Virus record (IMG/VR): IMGVR_UViG_3300024273_000117
Location: 1-36,172 of that record
Source of the DNA: a virus
Length of the DNA stretch: 36,172 nt
Strand: one strand, 5' to 3'
Shown: piece after piece, positions 12,837 through 20,889 of the stretch
How the letters are laid out: each line of letters begins with the position of its first letter
How positions within the stretch are numbered: the stretch's first letter is position 1
Translations under genes and position numbers: made by a program
The notes under the pieces: generated by a model
What the model saw: only the letters and a program-made list of their open reading frames with translations
Database searches by the model: none
Told to the model about the DNA's origin: nothing

Positions 12837-13068
12837 ACGTATATACGAGTTTGTCTGCCCAAGCGACCACCTTACCGATGCATATATTGACTCCGAACTC
12901 CGGATAACCAATTGTAAGGTATGTGGTCAACCTGCTAATCGCATAGTTAGCACTCCTATGGTCAAACTTGAGGGCGTGACCGGAGATTTTCCCGGCGCAC
13001 ATGCGCAATGGGAACGGAAGCGAAACGAAAAGATTAAAGCAGAGAAGAAGTACAGCCCCACCGAATAG
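12829..13068 (+). CDS. Small FmdB-like zinc-ribbon protein
   Basis: GGAGG lies 6 nt before the ATG at 12829, which overlaps the previous gene by 8 nt. The 79-residue protein has YEFVCPSDHLTDAYIDS, then NCKVCGQPANRIVSTP. The CxxC pair with the earlier C and H, together with the PANRIVSTP stretch, follows the FmdB zinc-ribbon pattern (a beta-hairpin ribbon with xxCxxCGxxAxRIxSxP). A tail GVTGDFPGAHAQWERKRNEK follows, a combination seen in phage proteins near coat genes. Its role, possibly in head assembly or in gene regulation, is unknown. Confidence 0.7.
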   Translation: MPKRIYEFVCPSDHLTDAYIDSELRITNCKVCGQPANRIVSTPMVKLEGVTGDFPGAHAQWERKRNEKIKAEKKYSPTE

Positions 13069-13118
13069 GTATAAGGGCTATTTTAATTTCCACAATACAT
13101 TCTATGTACGGAGAAAAC

Positions 13119-13898
13119 ATGGCAACATTTTTAGACGAGGGTGATGACCTTCAACCAGACGAATTCAGCTCAATTGATGAGGAACAAGAGGTAGAGACCC
13201 CTGAAGAGGAAACTTCTCAACCCCCTGAAGACGATGACATACCTGAAAAGTATAGGAACAAGAGCGTAAAAGACATTGTTCGTATGCACCAAGAAGCTGA
13301 AAGAGCTATGGGCAAGCAGGGTAGTGAAGTCGGTGAATTACGCCGTGTGGTTGATGATTTTGTCAAATCTCAAACCGTCAACAAAGCCCCCGATGTCGAA
13401 GAGGAACTAGATTTCTTCTCAGACCCAGATAAAGCCATTGCACGGGCTATCGATAAACATCCGAAGATTAAGCAAGCTGAACAATATACAGCGCAAATGG
13501 CAAAGGCGGAAGCCCTCGCTAACCTCAAGCAATCTCACCCTGATTACCAAGAAGTGTTGCAAGACGCTGGGTTTGGAGAGTGGATTACAAAGAGCAATGT
13601 GCGTAAGGAATTGTTTCAACGGGCAGATCAACGGTATGACTTTGATGCAGCACATGAGTTACTGTCAACTTGGAAAGAAAGAACACAAGTTGTTAATAAC
13701 ACAGTGAAGGCAGAAAAGGCTACACGATCAAATGCAATACGAGCCGCCTCAACAGGTAGTTCAACAGGTTCTGGCGAGAGTCTCAAGAAAACATACCGCC
13801 GCGCTGACATCATTGATCTCATGCAAAGAAATCCTGACCGTTATCAAGCATTACAACCTGAAATTATGGCTGCATATGCTGAGGGTCGGGTAAAGTAA
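13119..13898 (+). CDS. Capsid scaffolding protein
   Basis: The 259-residue protein starts at ATG 13119 (GGAG 5 nt upstream). It is very acidic at the N-terminus (DEGDDLQPDEFSSIDEEQEV) and helical in the middle (KSVKDIVRMHQEAERAMGKQ, then a coiled-coil-like run). The C-terminal part is basic (KKTYRRADIIDLMQRNPDRY). Length, charge layout and the place just before the coat gene fit a podoviral scaffold that guides coat assembly and then leaves or is degraded. Confidence 0.85.
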   Translation: MATFLDEGDDLQPDEFSSIDEEQEVETPEEETSQPPEDDDIPEKYRNKSVKDIVRMHQEAERAMGKQGSEVGELRRVVDDFVKSQTVNKAPDVEEELDFFSDPDKAIARAIDKHPKIKQAEQYTAQMAKAEALANLKQSHPDYQEVLQDAGFGEWITKSNVRKELFQRADQRYDFDAAHELLSTWKERTQVVNNTVKAEKATRSNAIRAASTGSSTGSGESLKKTYRRADIIDLMQRNPDRYQALQPEIMAAYAEGRVK

Positions 13899-13929
13899 AG
13901 TAAAATTTTTAAACTAAAAGGAAATTAAA

Positions 13930-14847
13930 ATGGCCTATCCTACCCCCCAAGTCACCAAAGCAACTGGTGCTGTATTTATCCCTGAAATCTGGTCTGACGA
14001 AGTTATTGCTGCTTACAAGCAAAACCTAGTTATGGCTAACCTTGTCTCCAAGATGTCCTTCAAGGGCAAAAAAGGTGACACATTGCACATTCCAAAGCCA
14101 ACCCGTGGTACTGCTTCTGCTAAAGCTGCATCTACTGCTGTTACTTTGATTGCTGCTACTGAGAGCGAAGTGCAAGTTGTTATCAACCAACACTTTGAAT
14201 ACTCACGTTTCATTGAAGACATTGCTGAAGTTCAAGCCTTGTCATCTATGCGCCGTTTCTACACTTCTGACGCTGGCTACGCTTTGGGCAAGCAAGTTGA
14301 TACCTCTATCATTGAATTAGGCGCAGGTCTACAAGGTGGTGACGGTACTACTGCTTACACTGGCGCTGTGTTGGCTGGTGATGGTGCTACTCCTTACGTT
14401 GCTGGCACTACTGCTGGTACTGCATTGACTGACGCTGGTATTCGCAAGATGATTCAGAAGTTGGACGATGCTGATGTGCCAATGGACGGTCGTTCTATTG
14501 TATTGCCACCTGTAGGCCGTAACGTGATGATGGGTATCGCCCGTTTCACTGAGCAAGCCTTTGTTGGTGACACTGGTTCAGGTAACACTATCCATAACGG
14601 TCGCATTGGCGATGTATATGGCATGATGGTTTACGTGTCTACCAACGCTGCTACCTCTTCTACTGTAACTGACCGCATTGGTTTGATGTTCCACAAAGAA
14701 GCCTTTGTTTTTGCAGAGCAGATGGGCGTTCGCTCACAGACTCAGTACAAGCAAGACTACTTGGCTACATTGTACACTGCTGACACGTTGTACGGTGTTA
14801 AAGAGTTGCGTGATGACGCTGGTGTTGCTTTCGCGATGCTTGGTTAA
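13930..14847 (+). CDS. Major capsid protein
   Basis: The 305-residue protein begins MAYPTPQVTKATGAVFIPEI and has WSDEVIAAYKQNLVMANLVS, then KGKKGDTLHIPKPTRG and LTDAGIRKMIQKLDDADVPM, with a later PPVGRNVMMGIARFT. These segments are typical of HK97-fold coat proteins in aquatic podo- and siphoviruses. AAAAGGA precedes the ATG, and a strong hairpin terminator follows the stop, as expected for the most abundant late protein. No accessory coat domain or protease is seen nearby. Confidence 0.93.
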   Translation: MAYPTPQVTKATGAVFIPEIWSDEVIAAYKQNLVMANLVSKMSFKGKKGDTLHIPKPTRGTASAKAASTAVTLIAATESEVQVVINQHFEYSRFIEDIAEVQALSSMRRFYTSDAGYALGKQVDTSIIELGAGLQGGDGTTAYTGAVLAGDGATPYVAGTTAGTALTDAGIRKMIQKLDDADVPMDGRSIVLPPVGRNVMMGIARFTEQAFVGDTGSGNTIHNGRIGDVYGMMVYVSTNAATSSTVTDRIGLMFHKEAFVFAEQMGVRSQTQYKQDYLATLYTADTLYGVKELRDDAGVAFAMLG

Positions 14848-14857
14848 TAGCTAGACT

Positions 14858-14882
14858 GGGGACTCTTTAGGGAGTCCCCTTT
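14858..14882 (+). terminator. Terminator after major capsid gene
   Basis: GGGGACTC, a 6-nt loop and GAGTCCCC form a perfect 8-bp stem, followed by TTT. It lies 10 nt after the coat stop codon. No promoter is visible between it and the tail-fibre genes, so it is probably leaky and lowers expression of the following genes relative to the coat protein. Confidence 0.75.
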
Positions 14883-14934
14883 CATGTTTGTAGAGTTTAT
14901 TTACAAAAGTGAATTCCACAAACAAGGAGAATAT

Positions 14935-15084
14935 ATGGTTGAATTTATGTGTAAGCAGGGTGGTTCTATAGTTACTTTTGCTTTAGATTATGATATTGAA
15001 CAGATGAGAAAACATCCTGACTTTGTAGAAGTAATTCAACCTAAAGAGAAGAAACCTGTAGTTAAGAAACCAACAAAGGAATGA
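14935..15084 (+). CDS. 49-residue structural-region protein of unknown function
   Basis: The frame is open from 14884, but the ATG at 14935 has AAGGAG 6 nt upstream. It gives MVEFMCKQGGSIVTFALDYD and ends in a lysine-rich tail (KEKKPVVKKPTKE). The pattern of a short beta segment plus DIEQMRKHPDFVEV resembles small proteins next to coat genes in podoviruses. The function is unknown. Confidence 0.6.
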   Translation: MVEFMCKQGGSIVTFALDYDIEQMRKHPDFVEVIQPKEKKPVVKKPTKE

Positions 15085-15085
15085 C

Positions 15086-16096
15086 ATGGCAATTTATCGT
15101 GGAATAGGCGGCGCAGGAGATAGCACTACAGATGCAACTGTAACCGCTGTAACAGCCCAAGCAGTAATTGCAGTCAACGCAGCGGCAGGGGCTGCTCTTA
15201 GCGTCTCAAACTCAGCAACCAATGCAAGTAACTCAGGCATTAGCGCCACTGCCTCAGCCAATAGCGCCACCGCATCAGCCAATAGCGCCACTACATCAGC
15301 TAACAGCGCCGCCACTTCAGCAAGCAGCGCCGCCCAATCAGCAGCTTCTTACGACTCCTTTGATGATCGTTACTTAGGCGCTAAAGCTACAGCACCTACA
15401 ACGGACAATGACGGTGGTGTGTTAATTGTTGGTGCTTTGTACTTTAACACAGTAGATTTGTTAATGAAGGTGTGGGGCGGTTCTGTTTGGATTAACTCAT
15501 ACGCTTCTTTGTCAGGTGTCCTAATAGACATTAACAACCTTAGTGACTTAGACAATGCAGCAACTGCCCGTACTAACTTAGGATTGGGTACAGCGGCTAC
15601 TACAGCGGCTACAGCCTATGCTACAGCGGCTCAAGGTACACTGGCTGACTCAGCTACTCAACCAGCAGATTTAGCGACTGTAGCCACTTCTGGTAGTTAT
15701 ACTGATTTAACAAGTACGCCTACATTGGGAACGGCAGCGGCAACTGCTTCAACTGACTATGCTACGGCGGCTCAAGGCTCTACGGCAGACTCAGCTACAC
15801 AACCTGCTGACTTATCGGCTGCTATTCTTGTTGCTGTACCGGCTCAGACAGGTAACAGTGGTGAGTTTCTAACAACTAATGGTACTGTTACTTCATGGGC
15901 CACGGTGGATGCTCTACCTGACCAAACTGGAAATAGCGGTGAATATCTAACAACTGATGGCACTGTGGCTTCATGGGCAGTGCTGGACTTAACAACTAAA
16001 GCAGATGTGGGTGGTGCAAACGCTACCGGCACTTGGCCTATTGCAGTGACTAACGGACTTATTAACACATCGACCATTGACGGAGGAACTTATTAA
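15086..16096 (+). CDS. Tail fibre protein with alanine-serine repeats
   Basis: This 336-residue protein has SANSATA-type heptad repeats (about residues 50-90), the trimeric coiled-coil stalk found in tail fibres. A DDRYLGAKATAPTTDNDGGV segment follows that recurs in many phage fibres, then NNLSDLDNAATARTNLGLGT, also a fibre hallmark. Two internal duplications are visible (TAAQG-x-ADSATQPADL and QTGNSGE-x-LTT-x-GTV). It ends STIDGGTY, which returns in the small fibre-like protein at 23511-23726. It overlaps the next gene by TAATG. It is probably part of the receptor-binding apparatus. Confidence 0.85.
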   Translation: MAIYRGIGGAGDSTTDATVTAVTAQAVIAVNAAAGAALSVSNSATNASNSGISATASANSATASANSATTSANSAATSASSAAQSAASYDSFDDRYLGAKATAPTTDNDGGVLIVGALYFNTVDLLMKVWGGSVWINSYASLSGVLIDINNLSDLDNAATARTNLGLGTAATTAATAYATAAQGTLADSATQPADLATVATSGSYTDLTSTPTLGTAAATASTDYATAAQGSTADSATQPADLSAAILVAVPAQTGNSGEFLTTNGTVTSWATVDALPDQTGNSGEYLTTDGTVASWAVLDLTTKADVGGANATGTWPIAVTNGLINTSTIDGGTY

Positions 16097-16413
16097 TGGC
16101 AAATACAATTATTCTCAAAAACAGTTCAACAGCCTCTGCTGTTCCCGTAGCTGGTGACTTAACGGCGGGTGAGTTAGCTGTTAACACTGCCGACCGTAAG
16201 TTATTTACAAAAACCGTAGGAGGTGTTGTAGTTCAAGTGGGTGGTGGTGCAACAGGTACAGGTGCTGACGATGTATTTTACGAGAACACACCAACCGTGA
16301 CTGCTGATTACACTATTACCACCGGCAAGAATGCGATGACAACAGGGCCATTGACAGTTAACTCTGGCATCACTGTTACCGTTCCTACCGGCTCTCGATT
16401 AGTTATACTTTAA
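16096..16413 (+). CDS. Small tail-fibre module protein
   Basis: The 105-residue protein begins MANTIILKNSSTASAVPVAG, followed by LTAGELAVNTADRKLFTKTV, the well-known adaptor segment of phage tail fibres and hyaluronidase-like proteins. The rest is a low-complexity beta structure (TITTGKNAMTTGPLTVNSG). It is short because it lacks a receptor-binding end, so it may be a connecting piece encoded as its own gene. Confidence 0.75.
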   Translation: MANTIILKNSSTASAVPVAGDLTAGELAVNTADRKLFTKTVGGVVVQVGGGATGTGADDVFYENTPTVTADYTITTGKNAMTTGPLTVNSGITVTVPTGSRLVIL

Positions 16414-16422
16414 GGAAAGAAC

Positions 16423-17289
16423 ATGAGTATTATATTAAACGGTACGACAGGGATTACAACCCCCGACATTACCTCTAGCGGCTCTTTAAACATTGACGCA
16501 AGCGCACCTGATGACAGCTTGGTGGTTAATAGCTCAGGCAACGTGGGAATTGGGACGAGTTCGCCGGGGTACAGGTTAGAAGTAGTCAAATCCAACCCCT
16601 CAAGCACGGGAGCGATTGCTCGTTTCTTTCATGGGCCAGCTTCAAACCGTTCTATTGAGTTTGGTGTAGCAGATTCTGGGTCGTTCCCTACCTATATTCA
16701 AAGTAGGGGAGTCGGGTCTGCAACAGTTGACTTATCTTTACAACAAGACGGCGGCAACTTGCTGGTGGGGACTACGAGTGTTATTTCGTTGGGCAAGATA
16801 AGTACCGCCTTTGATGGCTCTGTGGCTTACGGAGCAACATATAAAACAACTTACGGATTTCTTGGCTCTACTTTTGTAGCGTTTGTGAACTCAGCAGGAA
16901 GTGTTCAAGGTTCTATTTACGCAAACGCAACCAGTTCTGTTCAATATCTGACATCTTCAGACTATCGTTTAAAAGAGAATATAGCCCCAATGACGGGGGC
17001 TTTGGCTAAAGTTTCTGCATTAAAACCTGTCACATATAACTGGAAGGTTGACGGTTCATCTAGTCAAGGCTTTATTGCTCATGAGTTAGCTGAAGTTTCA
17101 CCAGAGTGTGTGGGCGGCGAGAAAGACGCTGTAGACGCTGACGGTAATCCAAAGTACCAAGGCGTTGACACCAGCTTCTTGGTTGCTACATTAACCGCAG
17201 CAATCCAAGAGCAGCAAGTACTTATAACTCAGCAAGCCGCTGCAATTGATGATTTAACAGCACGAGTAAGTGCATTGGAGGCCAAATGA
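16423..17289 (+). CDS. Tail fibre/spike with C-terminal S74 self-cleaving chaperone
   Basis: The 288-residue protein starts MSIILNGTTGITTPDITSSG and has VGIGTSSPGYRLEVVKS in its first third, a common trimeric fibre repeat. From about residue 179 (SDYRLKENIAPMTGALAKV) a peptidase S74 intramolecular chaperone follows, with QGFIAHELAEVSPE and a final coiled coil (about 258-288). In this family the chaperone helps the fibre trimerise and then cuts itself off next to the serine before DYRLKEN. AAGGAA precedes the ATG. Confidence 0.88.
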   Translation: MSIILNGTTGITTPDITSSGSLNIDASAPDDSLVVNSSGNVGIGTSSPGYRLEVVKSNPSSTGAIARFFHGPASNRSIEFGVADSGSFPTYIQSRGVGSATVDLSLQQDGGNLLVGTTSVISLGKISTAFDGSVAYGATYKTTYGFLGSTFVAFVNSAGSVQGSIYANATSSVQYLTSSDYRLKENIAPMTGALAKVSALKPVTYNWKVDGSSSQGFIAHELAEVSPECVGGEKDAVDADGNPKYQGVDTSFLVATLTAAIQEQQVLITQQAAAIDDLTARVSALEAK

Positions 17290-17858
17290 GTAATATAGCA
17301 ATTAAGGGTGCGGCGACAGGGAGTGGAACATTCACCCTTGAAGCGCCAGCCACCAGTACAAATAGGACGTTGTCACTTCCTGACGAGGCTGGGACAATCC
17401 TGACTACGGCTACGGCTGGTGTGCCTATAAATGGCCCAGCTTTTAGTGCTTATGGTAGTGCAACTCAATCTCTTGGGACAAGTGTAACAACAAAAGTGAT
17501 TCTTAACACAGAAGAATTTGACACTAACAGTGATTTTGACAGCGCTACAAACTACCGATTCACCCCAACAGTTGCTGGATATTATCAATTGACTTCAACC
17601 ATGTTTTTTGCGGGTGGTGGAGCAGGTGGAGTAGGGGCGTTGTATATATATAAAAACGGCGTGTTATTTAAACAAATAAGTTCACCGTTTATTAGTGGTA
17701 GTAATTTGTTTCCGATTTTGTCTTCTTTAGTTTATGCAAATGGCTCAACAGATTATTTTGAGGTTTATCTGTATCAAAATTCAGGAACTACACGGGCGTG
17801 TGGAAGTAATAGTGCTTCTTTCTTTTTTGCTGGTTGTTTAGTAAGGAGCGCAACATGA
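17286..17858 (+). CDS. Tail fibre protein with C1q/TNF-like receptor-binding domain
   Basis: The 190-residue protein has a fibre adaptor (AIKGAATGSGTFTLEAPATS...LSLPDEAGTI) and then a jelly-roll domain with FDTNSDFDSATNYRFTPTVA, GYYQLTSTMFFAGG and ALYIYKNGVLFK. These are the hallmark strands of C1q-like domains, which form trimers and bind ligands. It overlaps the S74 gene by ATGA. It is a likely receptor-binding tip, and its separation from the S74 protein suggests exchangeable modules. Confidence 0.82.
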   Translation: MSNIAIKGAATGSGTFTLEAPATSTNRTLSLPDEAGTILTTATAGVPINGPAFSAYGSATQSLGTSVTTKVILNTEEFDTNSDFDSATNYRFTPTVAGYYQLTSTMFFAGGGAGGVGALYIYKNGVLFKQISSPFISGSNLFPILSSLVYANGSTDYFEVYLYQNSGTTRACGSNSASFFFAGCLVRSAT

Positions 17859-18016
17859 GTTTATACGACAAAGTAATGGCTCTTTACCCAGAGCTGACCC
17901 AGCAAGACTTTATGACCACCATCCGCTTGCAAAACGACAGCGATGGCAAGGGTGATTACATAGCAGCTTGGGAACATCCAACATTAGCCAAGCCAACTGC
18001 GGAGCAATTAGCATGA
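17855..18016 (+). CDS. Small XkdW-like tail-region protein
   Basis: AAGGAG lies 6 nt before the ATG at 17855, which overlaps the previous stop as ATGA. The 53-residue product MSLYDKVMALYPELTQQDFM continues with TTIRLQNDSDGKGDYIAAWE, the pattern of small phage proteins related to XkdW, usually encoded beside tail-fibre genes. It may help fibre assembly, but no activity has been shown for the family. Confidence 0.75.
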   Translation: MSLYDKVMALYPELTQQDFMTTIRLQNDSDGKGDYIAAWEHPTLAKPTAEQLA

Positions 18017-19122
18017 CAACAGCATATAGCGGAGATGGCATAACATTTCCAGACAATTCGGTGCAAGCTACAGCGCCACGGGTGGGCATGGTTAACCGGA
18101 TAATCAATGGAGATATGCGGATAGACCAAAGGAACGCTGGGGCTGCGGTAACTGCTAATGCTAGTTACCCAGTAGATAGATGGATTGTTTACTCACCCGC
18201 TGGTTCTTTTTCCGCACAGAAAAGCACAAGTATTATTCCTGAATCACATACAAACTCTTTAGGATTTACTGTTGTAAGTGCGGGATCACCTTCAGGGGGG
18301 CAAGGGGCAAACCTTGGACAATACATTGAAGGGTTTAATGTTTCTGATTTAGGTTGGGGCAGTGCCTCCGCTAAAACAGTTACGGTTTCTTTTTGGGTTA
18401 GAGCAAGCATAGCTGGGACATATTGTTTTGCCGTTCAAAATAATGCAGTAGATAGATCATATGTTAGCGAATATACTGTCTCATCTGCAAACATTTGGCA
18501 GCAAGTTAACGTAACTATTGCTGGTGATACAACAGGAACTTGGTTAACTACAAACGGTGCTGGTTTAAAGTTGTGGTGGGATTTTAATTCAGGCTCTGAT
18601 AATTCAACAGGTAGTGCGGATACTTGGTTAGCTGGTGGCAAGAAAAGAACTACAAATCAAACTAATCTAGTCGGCACATCTGGAGCAACCTTCTACATCA
18701 CAGGAGTGCAGCTAGAAAAAGGCTCAACCGCCACAGATTTTGAATACGTGGATTATTCACGGCAGTTGCAGATGTGTCAACGGTATACAACTTTAATCGG
18801 TAACTATTCTTCTAGCGGTGGTATTTCTGTTGCAAATGGCTCTTGTAATGGTGGTTCTGCCGTTTGGAGAGCTAGAGTTCCAATGCAAGTTCCAATGAGA
18901 GCAAATCCAACAGTAACCTTTACAAATCTTGTTGCTGGAGTTCCCGGAAGCGGGACTCAAACTGTAACTGCTATTGGTGCTACTTATATGACTGCTAGTT
19001 TAAATGCTCTAGAGTTGGACTTTAATACAGGTGGCACAGTAGGCTCAGTCGGGCAAACAGGAAGTATTTTCACAAATAGTGGAGGTTCTGCCTCTTATTT
19101 ATTAGTAAATGCGGAGTTATAA
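18013..19122 (+). CDS. Tail fibre/carbohydrate-binding receptor protein
   Basis: The ATG at 18013 (GGAG 9 nt upstream, ATGA overlap) gives 369 residues. After a short collar (YSGDGITFPDNSVQATAP) comes NRIINGDMRIDQRNAG and YPVDRWIVYSPAGSFSAQKS, the start of a beta-jelly-roll resembling carbohydrate-binding modules found in many phage fibres. Later segments include VSFWVRASIAGTYCFAV, ITGVQLEKGSTATDFEYVDY and SRQLQMCQRY, all typical of this fibre family. The C-terminal 100 residues are variable and probably bind the host surface. Confidence 0.85.
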   Translation: MTTAYSGDGITFPDNSVQATAPRVGMVNRIINGDMRIDQRNAGAAVTANASYPVDRWIVYSPAGSFSAQKSTSIIPESHTNSLGFTVVSAGSPSGGQGANLGQYIEGFNVSDLGWGSASAKTVTVSFWVRASIAGTYCFAVQNNAVDRSYVSEYTVSSANIWQQVNVTIAGDTTGTWLTTNGAGLKLWWDFNSGSDNSTGSADTWLAGGKKRTTNQTNLVGTSGATFYITGVQLEKGSTATDFEYVDYSRQLQMCQRYTTLIGNYSSSGGISVANGSCNGGSAVWRARVPMQVPMRANPTVTFTNLVAGVPGSGTQTVTAIGATYMTASLNALELDFNTGGTVGSVGQTGSIFTNSGGSASYLLVNAEL

Positions 19123-19278
19123 ATGTATAAATTATCTAAAAATTCAAACGGTGACGTAGCAAATGTAATCCGTCTATTAGACAATGCTTGCATCCCATAC
19201 GCCCCCGACAACACCGACTACCAAGTTTACTTAGAGTGGCTGGCAAAAGGTAATGAACCAGAGGCTGCTGATGTATGA
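19123..19278 (+). CDS. 51-residue tail-region protein
   Basis: The ATG follows the fibre stop directly. The product [20 protein letters not shown] continues [20 protein letters not shown] and ends in [12 protein letters not shown]. The pattern VIRL-x-D-x-A-x-IP-x-x-PDNTDYQ-x-YLEWLA-x-GN-x-PEPAD is common in small phage proteins encoded after tail fibres. It ends in an ATGA overlap with the next gene. The function is unknown; an assembly role is inferred from position. Confidence 0.75.
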   Translation: MYKLSKNSNGDVANVIRLLDNACIPYAPDNTDYQVYLEWLAKGNEPEAADV

Positions 19279-19478
19279 ACTCCATAGACCCAATTGAATA
19301 TGGTAAGTTAATTGCCCAAGTAGATAACCTAACCTGTAAAGTTGAGAGTATGGAGTCTGACCTCAAGGCATTATTGGCCTTAGCTAATCAGTCTAAAGGT
19401 GGTTTCTGGATGGGGATGACGATAGCTGCCGTCTTGGGTGGTGCGTTAACATTAGTTATGAATTGGATTATTAAATGA
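19275..19478 (+). CDS. Second holin-like or membrane-anchored small protein
   Basis: The 67-residue protein has a polar coiled-coil N-terminus (residues 1-40: [35 protein letters not shown]), then one membrane helix ([22 protein letters not shown], about 44-66) at the extreme C-terminus. This layout matches XhlA-type and other single-TM holin-like proteins. It overlaps its neighbours by ATGA at both ends. A holin was also found at 8303-8692, so this may be an antiholin, a second holin or a virion membrane factor. Confidence 0.6.
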   Translation: MNSIDPIEYGKLIAQVDNLTCKVESMESDLKALLALANQSKGGFWMGMTIAAVLGGALTLVMNWIIK

Positions 19479-19918
19479 TTGCTGAACTCGCTATAGCCAA
19501 CGCTGCCTTTGGGGTTATTAAAGAAACAATAGCCAATGGCGGCGATATAATGGCGGCGGGTTCACATATCTTTAAGTTCTTTGATTCTAAGTCGGAGTTG
19601 TCAAAGAAGGCTAATCAATCAGGGTCAGACTCTGAGGCTTTCTTTGCCCTTGAACAGATCAAGCAACATGAGGCTGCTATTCAAGAGATGTTTATATATC
19701 AAGGTCGAGCAGGTCTTTGGGATGATTGGTTACAGTTTCAAGTGGAAGCTCGTAGGAAAAGAGATGAAGTTGCCGCCGCTGAAGTAAGAAAACGATTAAA
19801 GACAAAAGAAAGGATAGCCAATGTTGTTAATACCGTGTTGGTTATTATACTTGTGTCCACCGGCCTATTCGCTGTTGGTGGTCTACTATGGGCTATTTAC
19901 ACTAAAGGACAATTCTAA
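19475..19918 (+). CDS. Conserved aquatic-phage membrane protein of unknown function
   Basis: The 147-residue protein has an amphipathic helical body with EAFFALEQIKQHEAAIQEMF, IYQGRAGLWDDWLQFQVEAR, then a basic helix and one C-terminal TM segment (TVLVIILVSTGLFAVGGLLW). This combination recurs in marine T4-like and podoviral phages, where its role is not known. It is coupled to the holin-like gene before it by ATGA. A spanin-like or infection-stage membrane role is possible. Confidence 0.7.
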   Translation: MIAELAIANAAFGVIKETIANGGDIMAAGSHIFKFFDSKSELSKKANQSGSDSEAFFALEQIKQHEAAIQEMFIYQGRAGLWDDWLQFQVEARRKRDEVAAAEVRKRLKTKERIANVVNTVLVIILVSTGLFAVGGLLWAIYTKGQF

Positions 19919-19989
19919 TGTTAAGAGAACTACCAGTGCGGAACATGCGTAAGATGAAGAACAAAAACAAGAAACCACCAAAGAAATAA
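19918..19989 (+). CDS. 23-residue very basic micropeptide
   Basis: The ATG overlaps the previous stop as TAATG. The product MLRELPVRNMRKMKNKNKKP ends PKK, so more than a third of residues are lysine or arginine. It could bind nucleic acid, or be a short translated spacer before the next basic protein. The start is supported only by the overlap. Confidence 0.4.
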   Translation: MLRELPVRNMRKMKNKNKKPPKK

Positions 19990-20002
19990 CTAAGGATATA
20001 TT

Positions 20003-20155
20003 ATGCCATCTAAAGGATTATACGCTAACATTAATGCAAAGAAGAAACGCATTGAGGGTGGCAGTAAAGAGAAGATGCGTAAAGTAGGCAGTAAGGGTGC
20101 TCCGACTGCTGACGCTTTTAAACAATCAGCTAAGACAGCCAAGCCTAAGAAATAA
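20003..20155 (+). CDS. 50-residue basic phage protein (conserved, unknown function)
   Basis: The product begins MPSKGLYANINAKKKRIEGG, then SKEKMRKVGSKGAPTADAFK and QSAKTAKPKK. The stretch KGLYANINAKKKRI-x-x-GS-x-EKMRK-x-G-x-KGAPTA is shared by many aquatic phages and is easy to recognise, although no function is known. AAGGAT precedes the ATG. High lysine content suggests contact with DNA or membranes, and it may be a minor virion component. Confidence 0.75.
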   Translation: MPSKGLYANINAKKKRIEGGSKEKMRKVGSKGAPTADAFKQSAKTAKPKK

Positions 20156-20166
20156 CTGGATAACAT

Positions 20167-20889
20167 ATGAACTTTGATGACTATATTCAACAGTTGTTAG
20201 GCAATCGTAACCCCCAAGGCAATATGCTTACAGGGGTTTCAACTGCGCCTAACTTTTATAATCAAGCCCAGAATAACGATTACTATAACAACCCCTTTAG
20301 ACGGCAAGATTCAATAGACGCTGCAATGGCTCAAAAGCTGGCAGATGAGCAAGCATTAGCCCAACAGTTAGGTCTTTCAAATGCTGGCGGTATGATGTCT
20401 GGTGGCGGTGGTGGTGACTCAGAAGTGTCATTAACTCCAGACCAGATTGCTTACTTTGATGCTGAGACGGGTATGGAACGGGATGCCCGTATGAATAACA
20501 TATTTAATGGTATTGCTGCCCCCATAGCTGGTTTGTTAGGTGGCCCTATTGGTTACGGCCTTGCTGGTCTTATGCCCAATAATGCCCCTGTTTACAGTGG
20601 ACGAGATGATTATAGCACCAGAAGCCCTGCCGCTATTCGTCAAGATATACAGTTACAACAATCTCTAATGGCAGATGAGCAACGTAAGCGGGAAGCTGCA
20701 CAAGTTGCTATGGCTGCGGAACAAGCTAGGGCATCTGCTAACGCACAGGCACAAGCAAATGCAGCGGCTAATGCAGCGGCAATATCTTCCGCACAAAGCT
20801 CAGGGTACGCTCCTAGTGGTTTAGGTGGGGATTTAGGTACAGGAGCTTCAGATGCTGCTGGCTTTGGTGGTTACGGCGGTGTGTGGTAA
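20167..20889 (+). CDS. Putative virion protein, glycine/alanine-rich
   Basis: The 240-residue protein has an N-terminal polar region (NFYNQAQNNDYYNNPFRRQD), a glycine run (SGGGGGD), a hydrophobic patch (IAAPIAGLLGGPIGYGLAGL, about 115-135) and an alanine-rich helix (about 180-215). Its composition resembles internal or tail virion proteins of podoviruses. It ends in a TAATG overlap with the next gene. No enzyme motif is seen. Confidence 0.6.
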   Translation: MNFDDYIQQLLGNRNPQGNMLTGVSTAPNFYNQAQNNDYYNNPFRRQDSIDAAMAQKLADEQALAQQLGLSNAGGMMSGGGGGDSEVSLTPDQIAYFDAETGMERDARMNNIFNGIAAPIAGLLGGPIGYGLAGLMPNNAPVYSGRDDYSTRSPAAIRQDIQLQQSLMADEQRKREAAQVAMAAEQARASANAQAQANAAANAAAISSAQSSGYAPSGLGGDLGTGASDAAGFGGYGGVW

